DNA of 64,000 nt from Stenotrophomonas sp. Marseille-Q4652. Lineage in GTDB: Bacteria > Pseudomonadota > Gammaproteobacteria > Xanthomonadales > Xanthomonadaceae. A program made the translations under genes and the position numbers. The notes beneath the pieces are model-generated. The model saw only the letters and a list, made by a program, of their open reading frames with translations. It was not told the origin of the DNA and searched no databases. Below, one piece after another: positions 48,317 through 57,790 of this stretch. Each line of letters opens with the position of its first letter. Position 1 is the first letter of the stretch. The stretch lies in the NCBI RefSeq assembly GCF_916618915.1, contig NZ_CAKAKE010000001.1:3267610-3331609 (forward strand), given 5' to 3'.

Positions 48317-48870
48317 GGGCCGCCCTTGTGCTGTGCGCGCTGCTGGCCGGTTGCGCCGGCCACGACCGCCTGCAGGTGGTCGATACCCGCGACGGCAGTG
48401 TCGGCTTCCGCGCGCTGGGCGCCCGACCGGCCGGCGCCGGAGCCGGCAGCGTGCAGGCCTACACCCTGCAGGCGGCAGAGGGCTTCCGCATGCCGCGTCT
48501 ACACCATGCGCCGGAGCCGGAATGGGATGCGGCCGAAAGCCGGCAGCACCTGCCGCCCACCACGATCTGCCTGCACCTGGTGCTTGATGCGCAGGGGCAG
48601 GTGGAGCGCAGCTGGCCGCTGCTGGACCGCGAGGAATGCAGTGCCGGGGGCTTGCCTGAGAACCAGGGGCTGGCCGAGGCCGCGCGCCAGGCGGTGGCGC
48701 AGTGGCGTTTCGTGCCGGCTGCGTTGTGCCGCTACGAAGCCGCCGCGCCGGCCGATGACGCCGGATGTACGAAGGCCGCCAGCGTCGAACCGTTACCGGT
48801 CAGCCTGCTGTACGCCTTCACCTTCGAGATCGTCGCCGGGCAGCGGCTGGTGCGCAGCCAGGGACGCTGA
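48313..48870 (+). CDS. Lipoprotein with TonB-C-like domain
   Basis: 185 residues. The signal peptide ends in the lipobox ALLAGC with Cys14, so it should be a lipoprotein. The rest has a degenerate TonB C-terminal fold: TTICLHLVLDAQGQVERSW, then EAARQAVAQWRFVPA, which parallels AAARNWTFKPA in the protease upstream. Four further cysteines (ICLHL, EECSAG, ALCRYE, AGCTKA) could form two disulfides in the periplasm. The ATG overlaps the protease stop as ATGA. It is the third gene of the BlaI-controlled transcript and converges on the metallo-beta-lactamase-fold gene after 14 nt. Role unknown. Confidence 0.8.
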   Translation: MRAALVLCALLAGCAGHDRLQVVDTRDGSVGFRALGARPAGAGAGSVQAYTLQAAEGFRMPRLHHAPEPEWDAAESRQHLPPTTICLHLVLDAQGQVERSWPLLDREECSAGGLPENQGLAEAARQAVAQWRFVPAALCRYEAAAPADDAGCTKAASVEPLPVSLLYAFTFEIVAGQRLVRSQGR

Positions 48871-48884
48871 CCCGCGCGTTGCGC

Positions 48885-49703
48885 TCAGCCCAGATCGACC
48901 GGGCCGCCCTGCAGGTTGGCGCGGATCGACGGGCCCATCAGTCGCGGCGCGGGAAGGGTGGCGTCGCGGGCCTGGCGGGTGGCCACGAAACTGGCTTCAT
49001 CCACCCCATCGCGCAGGTGGATGTTGTTGCGGCGTTGCTCGGCGATGGTGGTCTCGTTGGCCACCGCGCGACCGCCCGGGCCGTAATCGTGGCAGACGAA
49101 TACGCGGGTCTGGTCGGGCAGCGCCAGCAGCCGCTGGATCGAGCGGTACAGCTGCGCCGCATCGCCACCGGGGAAGTCGCAGCGGGCGGTGCCGCCATCG
49201 GGCATGAACATCGAATCGCCCGGGAACAATGCATCGCCGACCAGGTAGGCCACGCTGTCGCTGGTGTGGCCGGGCACCGCGATCACCCGTGCCGGCAGCG
49301 TGCCGATCTGGAAGGCCTCGTTGTCGGCGAACAGGTGGTCGAACTGCGAGCCGTCGGCGCGGAAGCCTTCGGGCATGTCATAGCGCGGGGCCAGGGTGGC
49401 CTGCACCTGGGTGATGCCCTGGCCAATGGCCACGCGGGCCTGCGGCCAGTGCCTGCGCAGCCAGCGCGAAGCCGACACATGGTCGGCGTGGGCATGGGTT
49501 TCCAGCAGCCATTCAACGTGCAGACTGTGCTGTTTTACGTGCTCGATCAGGGCCTGGGCCGAAGTGCTGGCCAGGGTGTCCGTTTCCGGGTCGTAGTCCA
49601 GTGCCGGATCGATCACCGCTGCCTTGCTGCTGGCTGGATCAACAACCAGGTAGCTGAAGGTATTGGATCCGGCATGAAAGAACGGGACGACTTCCACGGA
49701 CAT
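48885..49703 (-). CDS. MBL-fold metallo-hydrolase (persulfide-dioxygenase/glyoxalase II-like)
   Basis: 272-residue cytosolic metallo-beta-lactamase-fold protein. Metal motif H70-x-H72-x-D74-H75 (THAHADHVSAS), a second histidine in VPGHTSDS, bridging aspartate in LFPGDSMFMPD, and the last histidine in VFVCHDYGPGG. The THAHADH and CHDY signatures resemble the ETHE1/Blh group that oxidises glutathione persulfide, but GRTDFQ of ETHE1 reads ARCDFPGGDA. No rhodanese domain is attached. ATG 49703 is 13 nt after the nuclease gene, so the two are likely co-transcribed. Substrate is inferred. Confidence 0.88.
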   Translation of the reverse strand: MSVEVVPFFHAGSNTFSYLVVDPASSKAAVIDPALDYDPETDTLASTSAQALIEHVKQHSLHVEWLLETHAHADHVSASRWLRRHWPQARVAIGQGITQVQATLAPRYDMPEGFRADGSQFDHLFADNEAFQIGTLPARVIAVPGHTSDSVAYLVGDALFPGDSMFMPDGGTARCDFPGGDAAQLYRSIQRLLALPDQTRVFVCHDYGPGGRAVANETTIAEQRRNNIHLRDGVDEASFVATRQARDATLPAPRLMGPSIRANLQGGPVDLG

Positions 49704-49716
49704 GCGGTAACTCCGG

Positions 49717-50529
49717 TCAGGGTTGGCCGAGCAGCGCGTTGAGCAGGACCGCCAGGCGGTCGCCGGCCAGTCGCAGGTGCTGTTCCACCACGGGACGATG
49801 GCGCGACACGTAGCCGGTCGGCACGGTGCCGGGCCGTGCCGGGTAGACGCCCGGGGCGATGGCGATGCGGCAGACCGATTCGGACCACAGCTCGGGATCA
49901 CGGTCGCCACGCACGAGTTCGGCGGCATCCGGCGCGGGAAGCGCCAGCAGCTCTTTCAGATACTCGTCATCAGTGAGCTTGCGGTCGTACACCATGCCGC
50001 TGTCCCATAGCGAATGCAGGTTGGTGCCGCGGCCGTTGAAGTGGAGCTGGAACTCGTTGCCCCCCTTGTCGTGCGCGTAGCCAGCGTGCATCGGCTGGTG
50101 GATGTCGCCGGTGAAGTGCACGACGAATTTCAATGCCTGCGTGCGCTCGGCCAGCGGACGGCTGGTATCGGCCAGGATCGCGCTCTGCTCCTTCAGCGCC
50201 TCGGTGACGCAGTCGCCGTCCTTGCAGTCGCGCTCCTTCAGGTACTGGCAGTCGTGTTCGGCGATGTTGACGTAGTGCCAGCTGGCCGTGCGCTTGCCGA
50301 GGTCCGGGTCGCTGCCGCGCAGCTCGTCGGCCCACGAAGCGATGCCGGACAGGGTCGGGTCGGCTTCGCCCTTGAGCAGTTCGTCCACCGCGGCGCGTGC
50401 CTGCGGGGTGAGCTGGGTGTCGGCGATCCGCGCCACCAGGCGGTGTCCCTGGCCGCCCCATGCCTGGGCGTCGAAAGAGGGGGATGCCAGCATCACGCCG
50501 GCAAAGAGCAGGGGGATGAACTGTTTCAT
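49717..50529 (-). CDS. Secreted S1/P1 family nuclease
   Basis: 270-residue exported zinc-dependent nuclease acting on single-stranded nucleic acid (3'-nucleotidase activity is common). The signal peptide (about 1-23, ending DAQA) would leave Trp24 as residue 1 of the mature protein, which in this family binds zinc through its free N-terminus. Other zinc ligands are visible in GQGHRLVARIAD, ASWADELR, SWHYVNI, VVHFTGDIHQPMH and GTNLHSLWDSG. All nine expected ligands appear present. It precedes the MBL-fold gene by 13 nt. Probably scavenges phosphate or nucleosides from extracellular DNA/RNA. Confidence 0.93.
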   Translation of the reverse strand: MKQFIPLLFAGVMLASPSFDAQAWGGQGHRLVARIADTQLTPQARAAVDELLKGEADPTLSGIASWADELRGSDPDLGKRTASWHYVNIAEHDCQYLKERDCKDGDCVTEALKEQSAILADTSRPLAERTQALKFVVHFTGDIHQPMHAGYAHDKGGNEFQLHFNGRGTNLHSLWDSGMVYDRKLTDDEYLKELLALPAPDAAELVRGDRDPELWSESVCRIAIAPGVYPARPGTVPTGYVSRHRPVVEQHLRLAGDRLAVLLNALLGQP

Positions 50530-50581
50530 CCGGTGATTCTAACGGCTGGGGCCGTCACCGGGATTGCCGCTTGCGGCGGTT

Positions 50582-50615
50582 GCGGCAGGTCGCGCGAGGG
50601 AACGCGACCTGCCGC
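50582..50615 (-). terminator. Hairpin between ompW and the S1/P1 nuclease gene
   Basis: Perfect 13-bp stem GCGGCAGGTCGCG with CGCGACCTGCCGC, 8-nt loop, without U run. It lies 17 nt past the ompW stop and should separate the two genes. Confidence 0.55.
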
Positions 50616-50631
50616 GGCTGGGCCGGGTGGC

Positions 50632-51255
50632 TCAGAAGCGGACGACGTAGGACGCGCCGTAGACCAGCGGGTCGATGTTGACGGTGCCCAGCTTGGCACC
50701 ATCCAGCCTGACGTCGGTATCGATGTCGGCCCAGCGGGCGTCCACGCGGATGGCGGCCTTGGGCGAGATATTGAAATCCAGGCCGACGTGGGCGGCCAGG
50801 CCAAACGAGTCGTCCAGCTTCAGCTTGCTGCCGGCCAGTGCGCCGCCGGTGCTTTCGCTGAAGAAGGTGGTGTAGTTCAGGCCGGCGCCGATGAACGGCG
50901 AAACCTTGCCCGCGCTGTTGAAGTGGTACTGCAGCGAGACCACCGGCGGCAGGTGCTTGGTGCTGCCGACGCGGCCGAGGCCGGCGATGTTGATGTCGTG
51001 CTTGAACGGCAGCGCGGCCAGCACCTCGATGCCGAGGTTGTCGGCGATGAAGTACTCACCGGTGATGGTCGGCTTGACGTCGTTGCCCACGTCCACGGCC
51101 AGGGTGCCACCGGCCAGCGAGCCGTTGTCCGACTTGGGGGCGACCTGGTGGACGCCGGCGCCGATGGTCCAGTCGCCCTTGGACTGGGCCATGGCCGGCG
51201 CGGCGGCCGAAACAGCCAGGGCGAGGGCGGAAAGCATCAGGGGGGTCTTGCGCAT
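50632..51255 (-). CDS. ompW: OmpW family outer-membrane protein
   Basis: 207-residue eight-stranded outer-membrane beta barrel. Signal peptide about 1-23 (AAAPAMA before QSKGDW). The family start GDWTIGAGVHQVAPKSDNG, the strand PFIGAGLNYTTFF and the terminal aromatic strand ending VVRF are present. E. coli OmpW forms a narrow hydrophobic channel and is induced by FNR under low oxygen. Here a perfect FNR-box lies upstream at class II spacing. Divergent from gap. Start ATG 51255 was chosen because it begins the signal peptide. Confidence 0.93.
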   Translation of the reverse strand: MRKTPLMLSALALAVSAAAPAMAQSKGDWTIGAGVHQVAPKSDNGSLAGGTLAVDVGNDVKPTITGEYFIADNLGIEVLAALPFKHDINIAGLGRVGSTKHLPPVVSLQYHFNSAGKVSPFIGAGLNYTTFFSESTGGALAGSKLKLDDSFGLAAHVGLDFNISPKAAIRVDARWADIDTDVRLDGAKLGTVNIDPLVYGASYVVRF

Positions 51256-51287
51256 GGGGGCAGTCTCGCTGCGTTGGAAGTGGCGCC

Positions 51288-51329
51288 ATTCTTTGCATCG
51301 ACGGAGACCTGCGCCTTGATCCGGATCAA
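51288..51329 (-). promoter_or_regulatory. FNR-box promoter of ompW
   Basis: TTGATCCGGATCAA (51316-51329) is an exact TTGAT-N4-ATCAA. On the minus strand a -10 hexamer AAGAAT (51293 to 51288) gives a start near 51281, placing the box centre at -41.5, the classic class II activator position. The predicted leader is 26 nt. The same region serves the divergent gap gene. Confidence 0.65.
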
Positions 51330-51392
51330 AGGTCCGCCGGCGTCCAGCGGCTGGCGGGGCAGCCCGGCATGCAAGTGGCGTGCGCGACGTGC

Positions 51393-52457
<1,065 letters not shown>

Positions 52458-52477
52458 GGCGCTGCTCCTGGATCACG

Positions 52478-52505
52478 AAAAGCCCCGGCAACGCCGGGGT
52501 TTTTT
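52478..52505 (+). terminator. Intrinsic terminator after gap
   Basis: CCCCGGC with GCCGGGG (7 bp, 3-nt loop) extended by G-T and A-T pairs, then six T. Confidence 0.85.
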
Positions 52506-52522
52506 GTTGCGCCGCTGACGGC

Positions 52523-53599
52523 TCAGAGCGCCTGCAGCACCAGGCAGTGCCAGCCGGTGCGGTAGGTCTCGTAGCCGGGCGAGGCGGCGTGCGCGATGCA
52601 GTGCATTCGCCCTTCGTACTCAAGCACCTGCGCACCGCGCGGTTGGCGCAGCAGCTCGTCGCGCCCGGGGAAGTCGATCACGTCCTGCAGGCTGCGCCCG
52701 GCCGAGTCGGCCAGCACCAGGCCGCGGTCGTCGACGATGCACACGCGGCTGCGCGTCCATTCCTGTTCGGACAGCGGCGTGCGCTGCACCACCGTCTGCG
52801 CCAGCGCATCCCAGCGGAACACGATGCCGAGGATGCCGAGCAGGCGGCCATCGATGCGCCCGCCCTCGCGTACGCCGCAGGCGTACACCAGCACGCGCTC
52901 GCCGCCGGCCAGCTCGCTGGCGTGCACGGCCTGGAAGCCGAACTGCTCGCCGCTGGTGTTCCGCCGTGCCGCCTCGAACCATGCGCTGTCACCGACGTCC
53001 ATGCCGGCGGAGTGGTACTGGTCGGGGCACCCATTGGCGATCACGCGGCCATCCAGGCCGACCAGCACAAGGTCGAAGTACACCGTGTACGAATCCAGGA
53101 TCTGGCCCATGCGGCGCGAGGCATGGGCGACGTCCTGTGCCGTCGCGCCAGGGCGCGCAGCGGCGACCACCGCGCCGTCGGTCGCCCACCAGCGCACGTC
53201 GCAGCTGCGCTCGTAGAGGTTGCGGTCGATCAGGTCGATGTTGGCCAGCGCCAGCTCGGCCAGCCGGGTGCGGCGTACGTTGTCTTCCAGTTGTGCCAGC
53301 GTGTCCTGCATTTCGCCGCGGGTGGTCTCGGCGCTGCGGTCGATCTCGCGGGTAGCTTCGGCCACGCTGCGCGACAGGCTGTCCATTTCCTGGGCGATCA
53401 CCGCAAAGCCGCGGCCGGCCATGCCGATGCGCGCCGATTCGATGCGGGCGTTCATCGAGATCACCAGGGTGGTGCGGTTGATCTCCTCGATCCGCTGCAG
53501 GGACTGCCGCAACTGGGCCATCAGGCGGGCCGAGAGGCCGGCCACGGAACGGATATGGTCATCGACGCTGGCCTGGGCAGGCGCGGCGGGCAGGGTCAT
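52523..53599 (-). CDS. Soluble methyl-accepting-chemotaxis-like protein with C-terminal Cache-like sensor
   Basis: 358 residues, no membrane segment or signal peptide. The N-terminal part (about 15-100) is a short MCP-type coiled coil whose tip SMNARIESARIGMAGRGFAVIAQEM matches the receptor hairpin that contacts CheA/CheW, though several tip residues differ from the usual NAAIEAARAGE. The C-terminal part (about 120-350) looks like a PDC/Cache sensor fold, with two beta regions containing LVGLDGRVIANG and CIVDDRGLVLAD. Sensor after signalling domain is the reverse of the normal order. ATG 53599 chosen; upstream in-frame residues are not conserved-looking. Divergent from the DUF2339 gene. Confidence 0.8.
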   Translation of the reverse strand: MTLPAAPAQASVDDHIRSVAGLSARLMAQLRQSLQRIEEINRTTLVISMNARIESARIGMAGRGFAVIAQEMDSLSRSVAEATREIDRSAETTRGEMQDTLAQLEDNVRRTRLAELALANIDLIDRNLYERSCDVRWWATDGAVVAAARPGATAQDVAHASRRMGQILDSYTVYFDLVLVGLDGRVIANGCPDQYHSAGMDVGDSAWFEAARRNTSGEQFGFQAVHASELAGGERVLVYACGVREGGRIDGRLLGILGIVFRWDALAQTVVQRTPLSEQEWTRSRVCIVDDRGLVLADSAGRSLQDVIDFPGRDELLRQPRGAQVLEYEGRMHCIAHAASPGYETYRTGWHCLVLQAL

Positions 53600-53762
53600 G
53601 CAGGGCATCCTCGGCAAGGGAGATGGGGTGCTTCTTTGCTGCCAACCCAGCCTCATCGGCCAGCCGCGTGCGGACTTGAGCCGCATGGCGGTGCGCTCCG
53701 GTAGCATGCCGGCGACGGCGGCCCGGGACGGCCTGCCACCCATCACCCGGGGGAAGCATCGT

Positions 53763-56417
53763 TTGGAATCGATCATTGCGTTGGTGGCGCTGGCGGTACT
53801 CGCCGTACCCGTGTTGCTGGGCGTACTGGCTTTTTCGCTGCTCGGGCTGAAGCGACGCGTGCAGCTGCTGGAGCAGCACGTTGCCGCGTTGCAGGCCCGG
53901 CCGCAGCCGGAAGCAGCGCCGCCTGCCGCCTGGACGGTGGCTTCGTCGATTCAGCCTCCGCCCGCACCCGCACCCGCACCTGCGCAGCCTGCTCCGGTAT
54001 CGCCGCCGCCGCTGCCCGCCACATCGCCACTGGTCCAGGCACGGGAAATGGATGCCGGCGCCGCCACGCCACCGCCCCACGCGGAGCGGAGCCGCCGGCA
54101 ACCGGAACGGCCAGGCCCGCTGCAACGTCTGCTGGGCACGGCGCGACGCTGGTTCACCGAGGGCAACATGCCGGTCAAGGTCGGCATGCTGGTGCTGCTG
54201 GCCGGTGTCGCCGCGCTGCTCAAGTACGCCAGCGACCAGGGCTGGTTGAACCTGCCGATCGCACTGCGCCTGAGCCTGATCAGCATCGCCGCACTGGCCG
54301 GCCTGGTGTTTGCCTGGCGCAAGCGCGATAGCCATCGCACCTTTGCGCTGGCACTGCAGGGCGGGGCGATCGGCGTGCTGCTGCTGACCGTGTTCGCGGC
54401 CTGCAGGAACCACGGGCTGATCGGGACGGTGCCGGCCTTCGGGATCAGCGTGGTGCTGATCGCCGGGCTGGCGGTGATGGCGGTGTTGCAGGAATCACGC
54501 ACGCTGGCGGTGCTCGGCGTGCTGGCCGGGTTCATGGCGCCGGTATGGCTGTCCGATGGCAGCGGCAACCACGTTTCGCTGTTCTCGTATTACGCGCTGC
54601 TCAATGCCGGCGTGTTCGCCATTGCCTGGGTGCGGCCGTGGCGCGAACTCAACCTGCTGGGTTTCGTTTTTACCTGGGGCATCGGCACGGTCTGGGGCGT
54701 GCTCGACTACGCGCCGCACAAGTTAGCTTCCACCGAGCCATTCCTGCTGCTGTTCTTCGCCTTCTACCTGCTGCTGCCGCTGCTGCACGCCCGGCGCAGC
54801 GCCACCCCGGGCAGTGCACGGGTGGATGGCGCGCTGCTGTTCGGCACCCCGCTGGTGGCGTTCTCGCTGCAGGCCGCATTGCTGGAAGGCGAACGCATGC
54901 CCCTGGCCCTGTGTGCGCTGGCCCTCGCGGCGTTGTACGCGCTGCTGGGCTGGCTGCTGATCCGTCGCGAGCGGTTCCAGGTGCTGGCCCGCGGCAACGC
55001 GATCCTGGCCGTCGGTTTTGCCACGCTGGCGGTGCCGCTGGCGCTGTCGGCGCGCGCCACCGCCGCGGTGTTCGCGCTGGAAGGCGCCGGACTGGTGTGG
55101 CTGGGCCTGTTGCAACGGCACCGGCTCGCGCGCTGGACCGGCATCGGGCTGCAGCTGGCGGCCGCAGTGGCGCTGGCCTCGGGCGTGGCGTCCGGGCCTG
55201 CGCCCAGCGTGGCTATCACCAATGCCGCCTTCATGGGCGCGCTGCTGGTGGCGCTGGCTGGCTTCGCCACCGCCTGGCTGTACCGCAATGCGAGCCACGC
55301 GTGGTTGGCGGCCGCAGCGTACGTGTGGGGCCTGGGCTGGTGGCTGGGCAACATCGCGCTTGAGATCAGTAACTTCATGCCGGCCGGCAGCCGCCTGCAC
55401 GGGCTGCTGCTGTTGCTGGGCGTCACCGGTTGGGTGGCCGCGGAAGTCCATCGCCGCGCTCCGGCACCGGCGCTTGCGCTGACCACCCTGGCCGCACTGG
55501 TGCTGGCCTTCCCGCTGGCCTTCGCGCAGGCCGCCGATTACGGCCAGCCGTTTGCCGGCCATGGGAGCTGGGTGTGGCCGGTGTTCGCCGCGCTGGGCCT
55601 GCGCAGCTTGCTGTGCCTGCGCATGGGCGAGGGGCGCATTGCCGGCCTTGTCCAACTGGCATGGTGGCTGTTGTGGCCAACCGTGCTGTCGCTGCTGGCC
55701 TTGCACGTAAGTGAACGCTTCGGGCTGGCCGAAGGCTGGGTCGGCATGCTGCTGGCGCTGCCGTGGTTGGTGATGGCGGTGCTGTCCCAGGACCACTGGC
55801 GCTGGCTGGCCCAACCGCTGGGCACGTGCTTCGTCCGCCTTCGCCCGCACCTGCAGGGCATCGTCGCGCTGGTGCTCGCGCTGTGGTGGTTCGCAGCGCT
55901 GGCCAGCAGTGGCGCGGCCGCGCCGCTGCCGTGGGTGGCGTTGCTCAATCCGCTGGACCTGGCACAGGTCGCCGTGCTGGTACTGGCGGCACGATGGCTG
56001 TGGCAGAACCAGCCCGGCCAGTCCGCTTCCGCCTGGCGCGTGGGTCTGGCGCTGGCCGCGCTGGCGCTGGTCACGGTGATGACGCTGCGCGCCGTGCATC
56101 ACTGGGGTGGTGAGCCGTGGAGCGACGCGCTGCTGGGCAGCCGCCTGGCGCAGACCAGCCTGACCGTGGTCTGGAGCCTGCTCGGCGTGGCCGGCTGGGT
56201 ATCCGGTTCGCGCCGTGGCCAGTGGGGCTTGTGGCTGTCCGGCGCGATCCTGATGGGCGTGGTGCTGGCCAAGCTGCTGCTGGTCGACCGCGGCAACCTG
56301 GGCGACCTGCTCGGCATCGGTGCATTCATTGCCTATGGCCTGCTGTGCACGCTGGTGGGCTGGCTGGCACCTGCACCGCCGCGCCGTGGCGGTGCCAACG
56401 AGGAAGCTTCCGCATGA
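53763..56417 (+). CDS. DUF2339 polytopic membrane protein
   Basis: 884 residues of the DUF2339 family. An N-terminal membrane helix (about 3-23) and short coiled segment (VQLLEQHVAALQ) are followed by a Pro/Ala-rich linker (about 45-110) and then some two dozen hydrophobic helices to the end. [27 protein letters not shown] near 130-156 is the family signature. No transport or enzyme motif is recognised. The likely start is TTG 53763 (with GGGGGAAG upstream); ATG codons in frame further upstream would add unrelated sequence over the divergent gene. It overlaps DUF3999 by 4 nt, a pairing seen in other genomes. Confidence 0.85.
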   Translation: MESIIALVALAVLAVPVLLGVLAFSLLGLKRRVQLLEQHVAALQARPQPEAAPPAAWTVASSIQPPPAPAPAPAQPAPVSPPPLPATSPLVQAREMDAGAATPPPHAERSRRQPERPGPLQRLLGTARRWFTEGNMPVKVGMLVLLAGVAALLKYASDQGWLNLPIALRLSLISIAALAGLVFAWRKRDSHRTFALALQGGAIGVLLLTVFAACRNHGLIGTVPAFGISVVLIAGLAVMAVLQESRTLAVLGVLAGFMAPVWLSDGSGNHVSLFSYYALLNAGVFAIAWVRPWRELNLLGFVFTWGIGTVWGVLDYAPHKLASTEPFLLLFFAFYLLLPLLHARRSATPGSARVDGALLFGTPLVAFSLQAALLEGERMPLALCALALAALYALLGWLLIRRERFQVLARGNAILAVGFATLAVPLALSARATAAVFALEGAGLVWLGLLQRHRLARWTGIGLQLAAAVALASGVASGPAPSVAITNAAFMGALLVALAGFATAWLYRNASHAWLAAAAYVWGLGWWLGNIALEISNFMPAGSRLHGLLLLLGVTGWVAAEVHRRAPAPALALTTLAALVLAFPLAFAQAADYGQPFAGHGSWVWPVFAALGLRSLLCLRMGEGRIAGLVQLAWWLLWPTVLSLLALHVSERFGLAEGWVGMLLALPWLVMAVLSQDHWRWLAQPLGTCFVRLRPHLQGIVALVLALWWFAALASSGAAAPLPWVALLNPLDLAQVAVLVLAARWLWQNQPGQSASAWRVGLALAALALVTVMTLRAVHHWGGEPWSDALLGSRLAQTSLTVVWSLLGVAGWVSGSRRGQWGLWLSGAILMGVVLAKLLLVDRGNLGDLLGIGAFIAYGLLCTLVGWLAPAPPRRGGANEEASA

Positions 56418-57787
56418 TCAGGCAACTCTTGTGGCTTGCCCTGCTGCCATCGATGGCGCTCGCGGCCGATGACTTCGCCCGGCAGTGGCCGTTGCAGCTC
56501 TCGCGCGCCGATGCCGGTGCCTACCGGGTACCCCTGGATGCCTCGGTATACACCGCCGCGCACTGGCCGGACCTGCGCGACGTGCGCGTGGTCGATGCAG
56601 ACGGGGTGCTGGTAGCCAGCGCGGTGCAGGCGGCTGCCGAACTCGGTGCGACACCGGCGCAGCGGGTGGAGCTGCCGTGGTTCGTGGTGCCGGCCTCGCC
56701 CGCCACCGCCAGCGGTGACCTGAGCGTGGTGGTGCAGCGGGGGGCGGACGGGCGGCTGTCGATCCGCAACGCCCTCGGTGCTGGGGCAGGGGATGGCGCC
56801 GACCCGGTGTGGCTGGTGGACCTGGGCGCGCAGGCGCCGCAGTTGCGCGCGCTGCGGGTCGAGTGGGCCGATCCCGCCGCCACCGTCGACGTCGGTTACC
56901 GGCTGGAAGCCAGCAGCGACCTGCGCAGCTGGCAGGTAATCGATCCGCAGGTGCGGCTGCTGCAGTCGAGCAACCAGGGGCGCGTGCTGCGCCAGGACCG
57001 CATCGCCCTTGCGACCTCGCAGCGCTACCTGCGCCTGGTGCCGCTGCAGCGCCATGGCGCCCCGGCGCTGCGCCGCCTGCTCGGCGAGCTGGGCACCCGG
57101 GCCGAAGCCGGCGACTGGCAATGGCAGGATCTGCGTGCCGACGCTGCGGGCGATCCGCGCAAGGGGTTCATCTACACGCTGCGTGGCCGCTTCCCGGTGC
57201 AGCGCATCGACGTGGCAATGCCGGCCAACACTACCGCGACCTGGCAGCTCGCCAGCCGCGAAGCTCCGGGAGGCAAGGATCGGGCCACTGCCGGCTGGCG
57301 GGTGCATGCGGCGCGCTGGAACACATGGAGCCTGACCGAAGCGGGCCAGCTGCAGCAGTCACCGCCGCTGCCGCTGGATTCCACGGTGGTGGATCGACAG
57401 TGGCGGCTGCGGGCGCAGGGTGCCGCGGTGTCCGGGGCACCGGTGCTGCGGCTGGGCTATCGCCCCGGCAGCGTGGTGTTCCTCGCCCAAGGAAAACCGC
57501 CATATGCACTGGTCGCCGGCAGCGCGGCCGAGGTTGCGGCCTCGGCGCCGCTGGCACCGTTGCTGGCCGGGTTGCGCGGGCGCCATGGGCCGCAGTGGCA
57601 GCCCGCCGCGGCCACGCTGGGGCAGGGCACCGAGCGCGCCGGCGAGTCGGCGTACCAAGCGCCCCTGCCGCCGCGTGACTGGAAGAGCGCGCTGCTGTGG
57701 GTGGTGCTGGTGGTCGGTGCGCTGGTGGTGGCCGGTTTCGCACTGGCCCTGCTGCGCGGCGGGCGCGGCCAGCCCGGCGGGAACTGA
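56414..57787 (+). CDS. DUF3999 family exported protein
   Basis: 457 residues. Signal peptide about 1-18 (LLPSMALA before ADDFARQWPLQL), then beta-rich periplasmic domains (about 25-415) that look like carbohydrate-binding or discoidin-like sandwiches (VEWADPAATVDVGYRLEASSDL), and a single C-terminal transmembrane helix (about 425-448) with a short basic tail. Its ATG overlaps the DUF2339 stop as ATGA. The pair suggests a membrane complex with a large periplasmic lid. No catalytic motif recognised. Confidence 0.87.
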   Translation: MIRQLLWLALLPSMALAADDFARQWPLQLSRADAGAYRVPLDASVYTAAHWPDLRDVRVVDADGVLVASAVQAAAELGATPAQRVELPWFVVPASPATASGDLSVVVQRGADGRLSIRNALGAGAGDGADPVWLVDLGAQAPQLRALRVEWADPAATVDVGYRLEASSDLRSWQVIDPQVRLLQSSNQGRVLRQDRIALATSQRYLRLVPLQRHGAPALRRLLGELGTRAEAGDWQWQDLRADAAGDPRKGFIYTLRGRFPVQRIDVAMPANTTATWQLASREAPGGKDRATAGWRVHAARWNTWSLTEAGQLQQSPPLPLDSTVVDRQWRLRAQGAAVSGAPVLRLGYRPGSVVFLAQGKPPYALVAGSAAEVAASAPLAPLLAGLRGRHGPQWQPAAATLGQGTERAGESAYQAPLPPRDWKSALLWVVLVVGALVVAGFALALLRGGRGQPGGN

Positions 57788-57790
57788 GCC

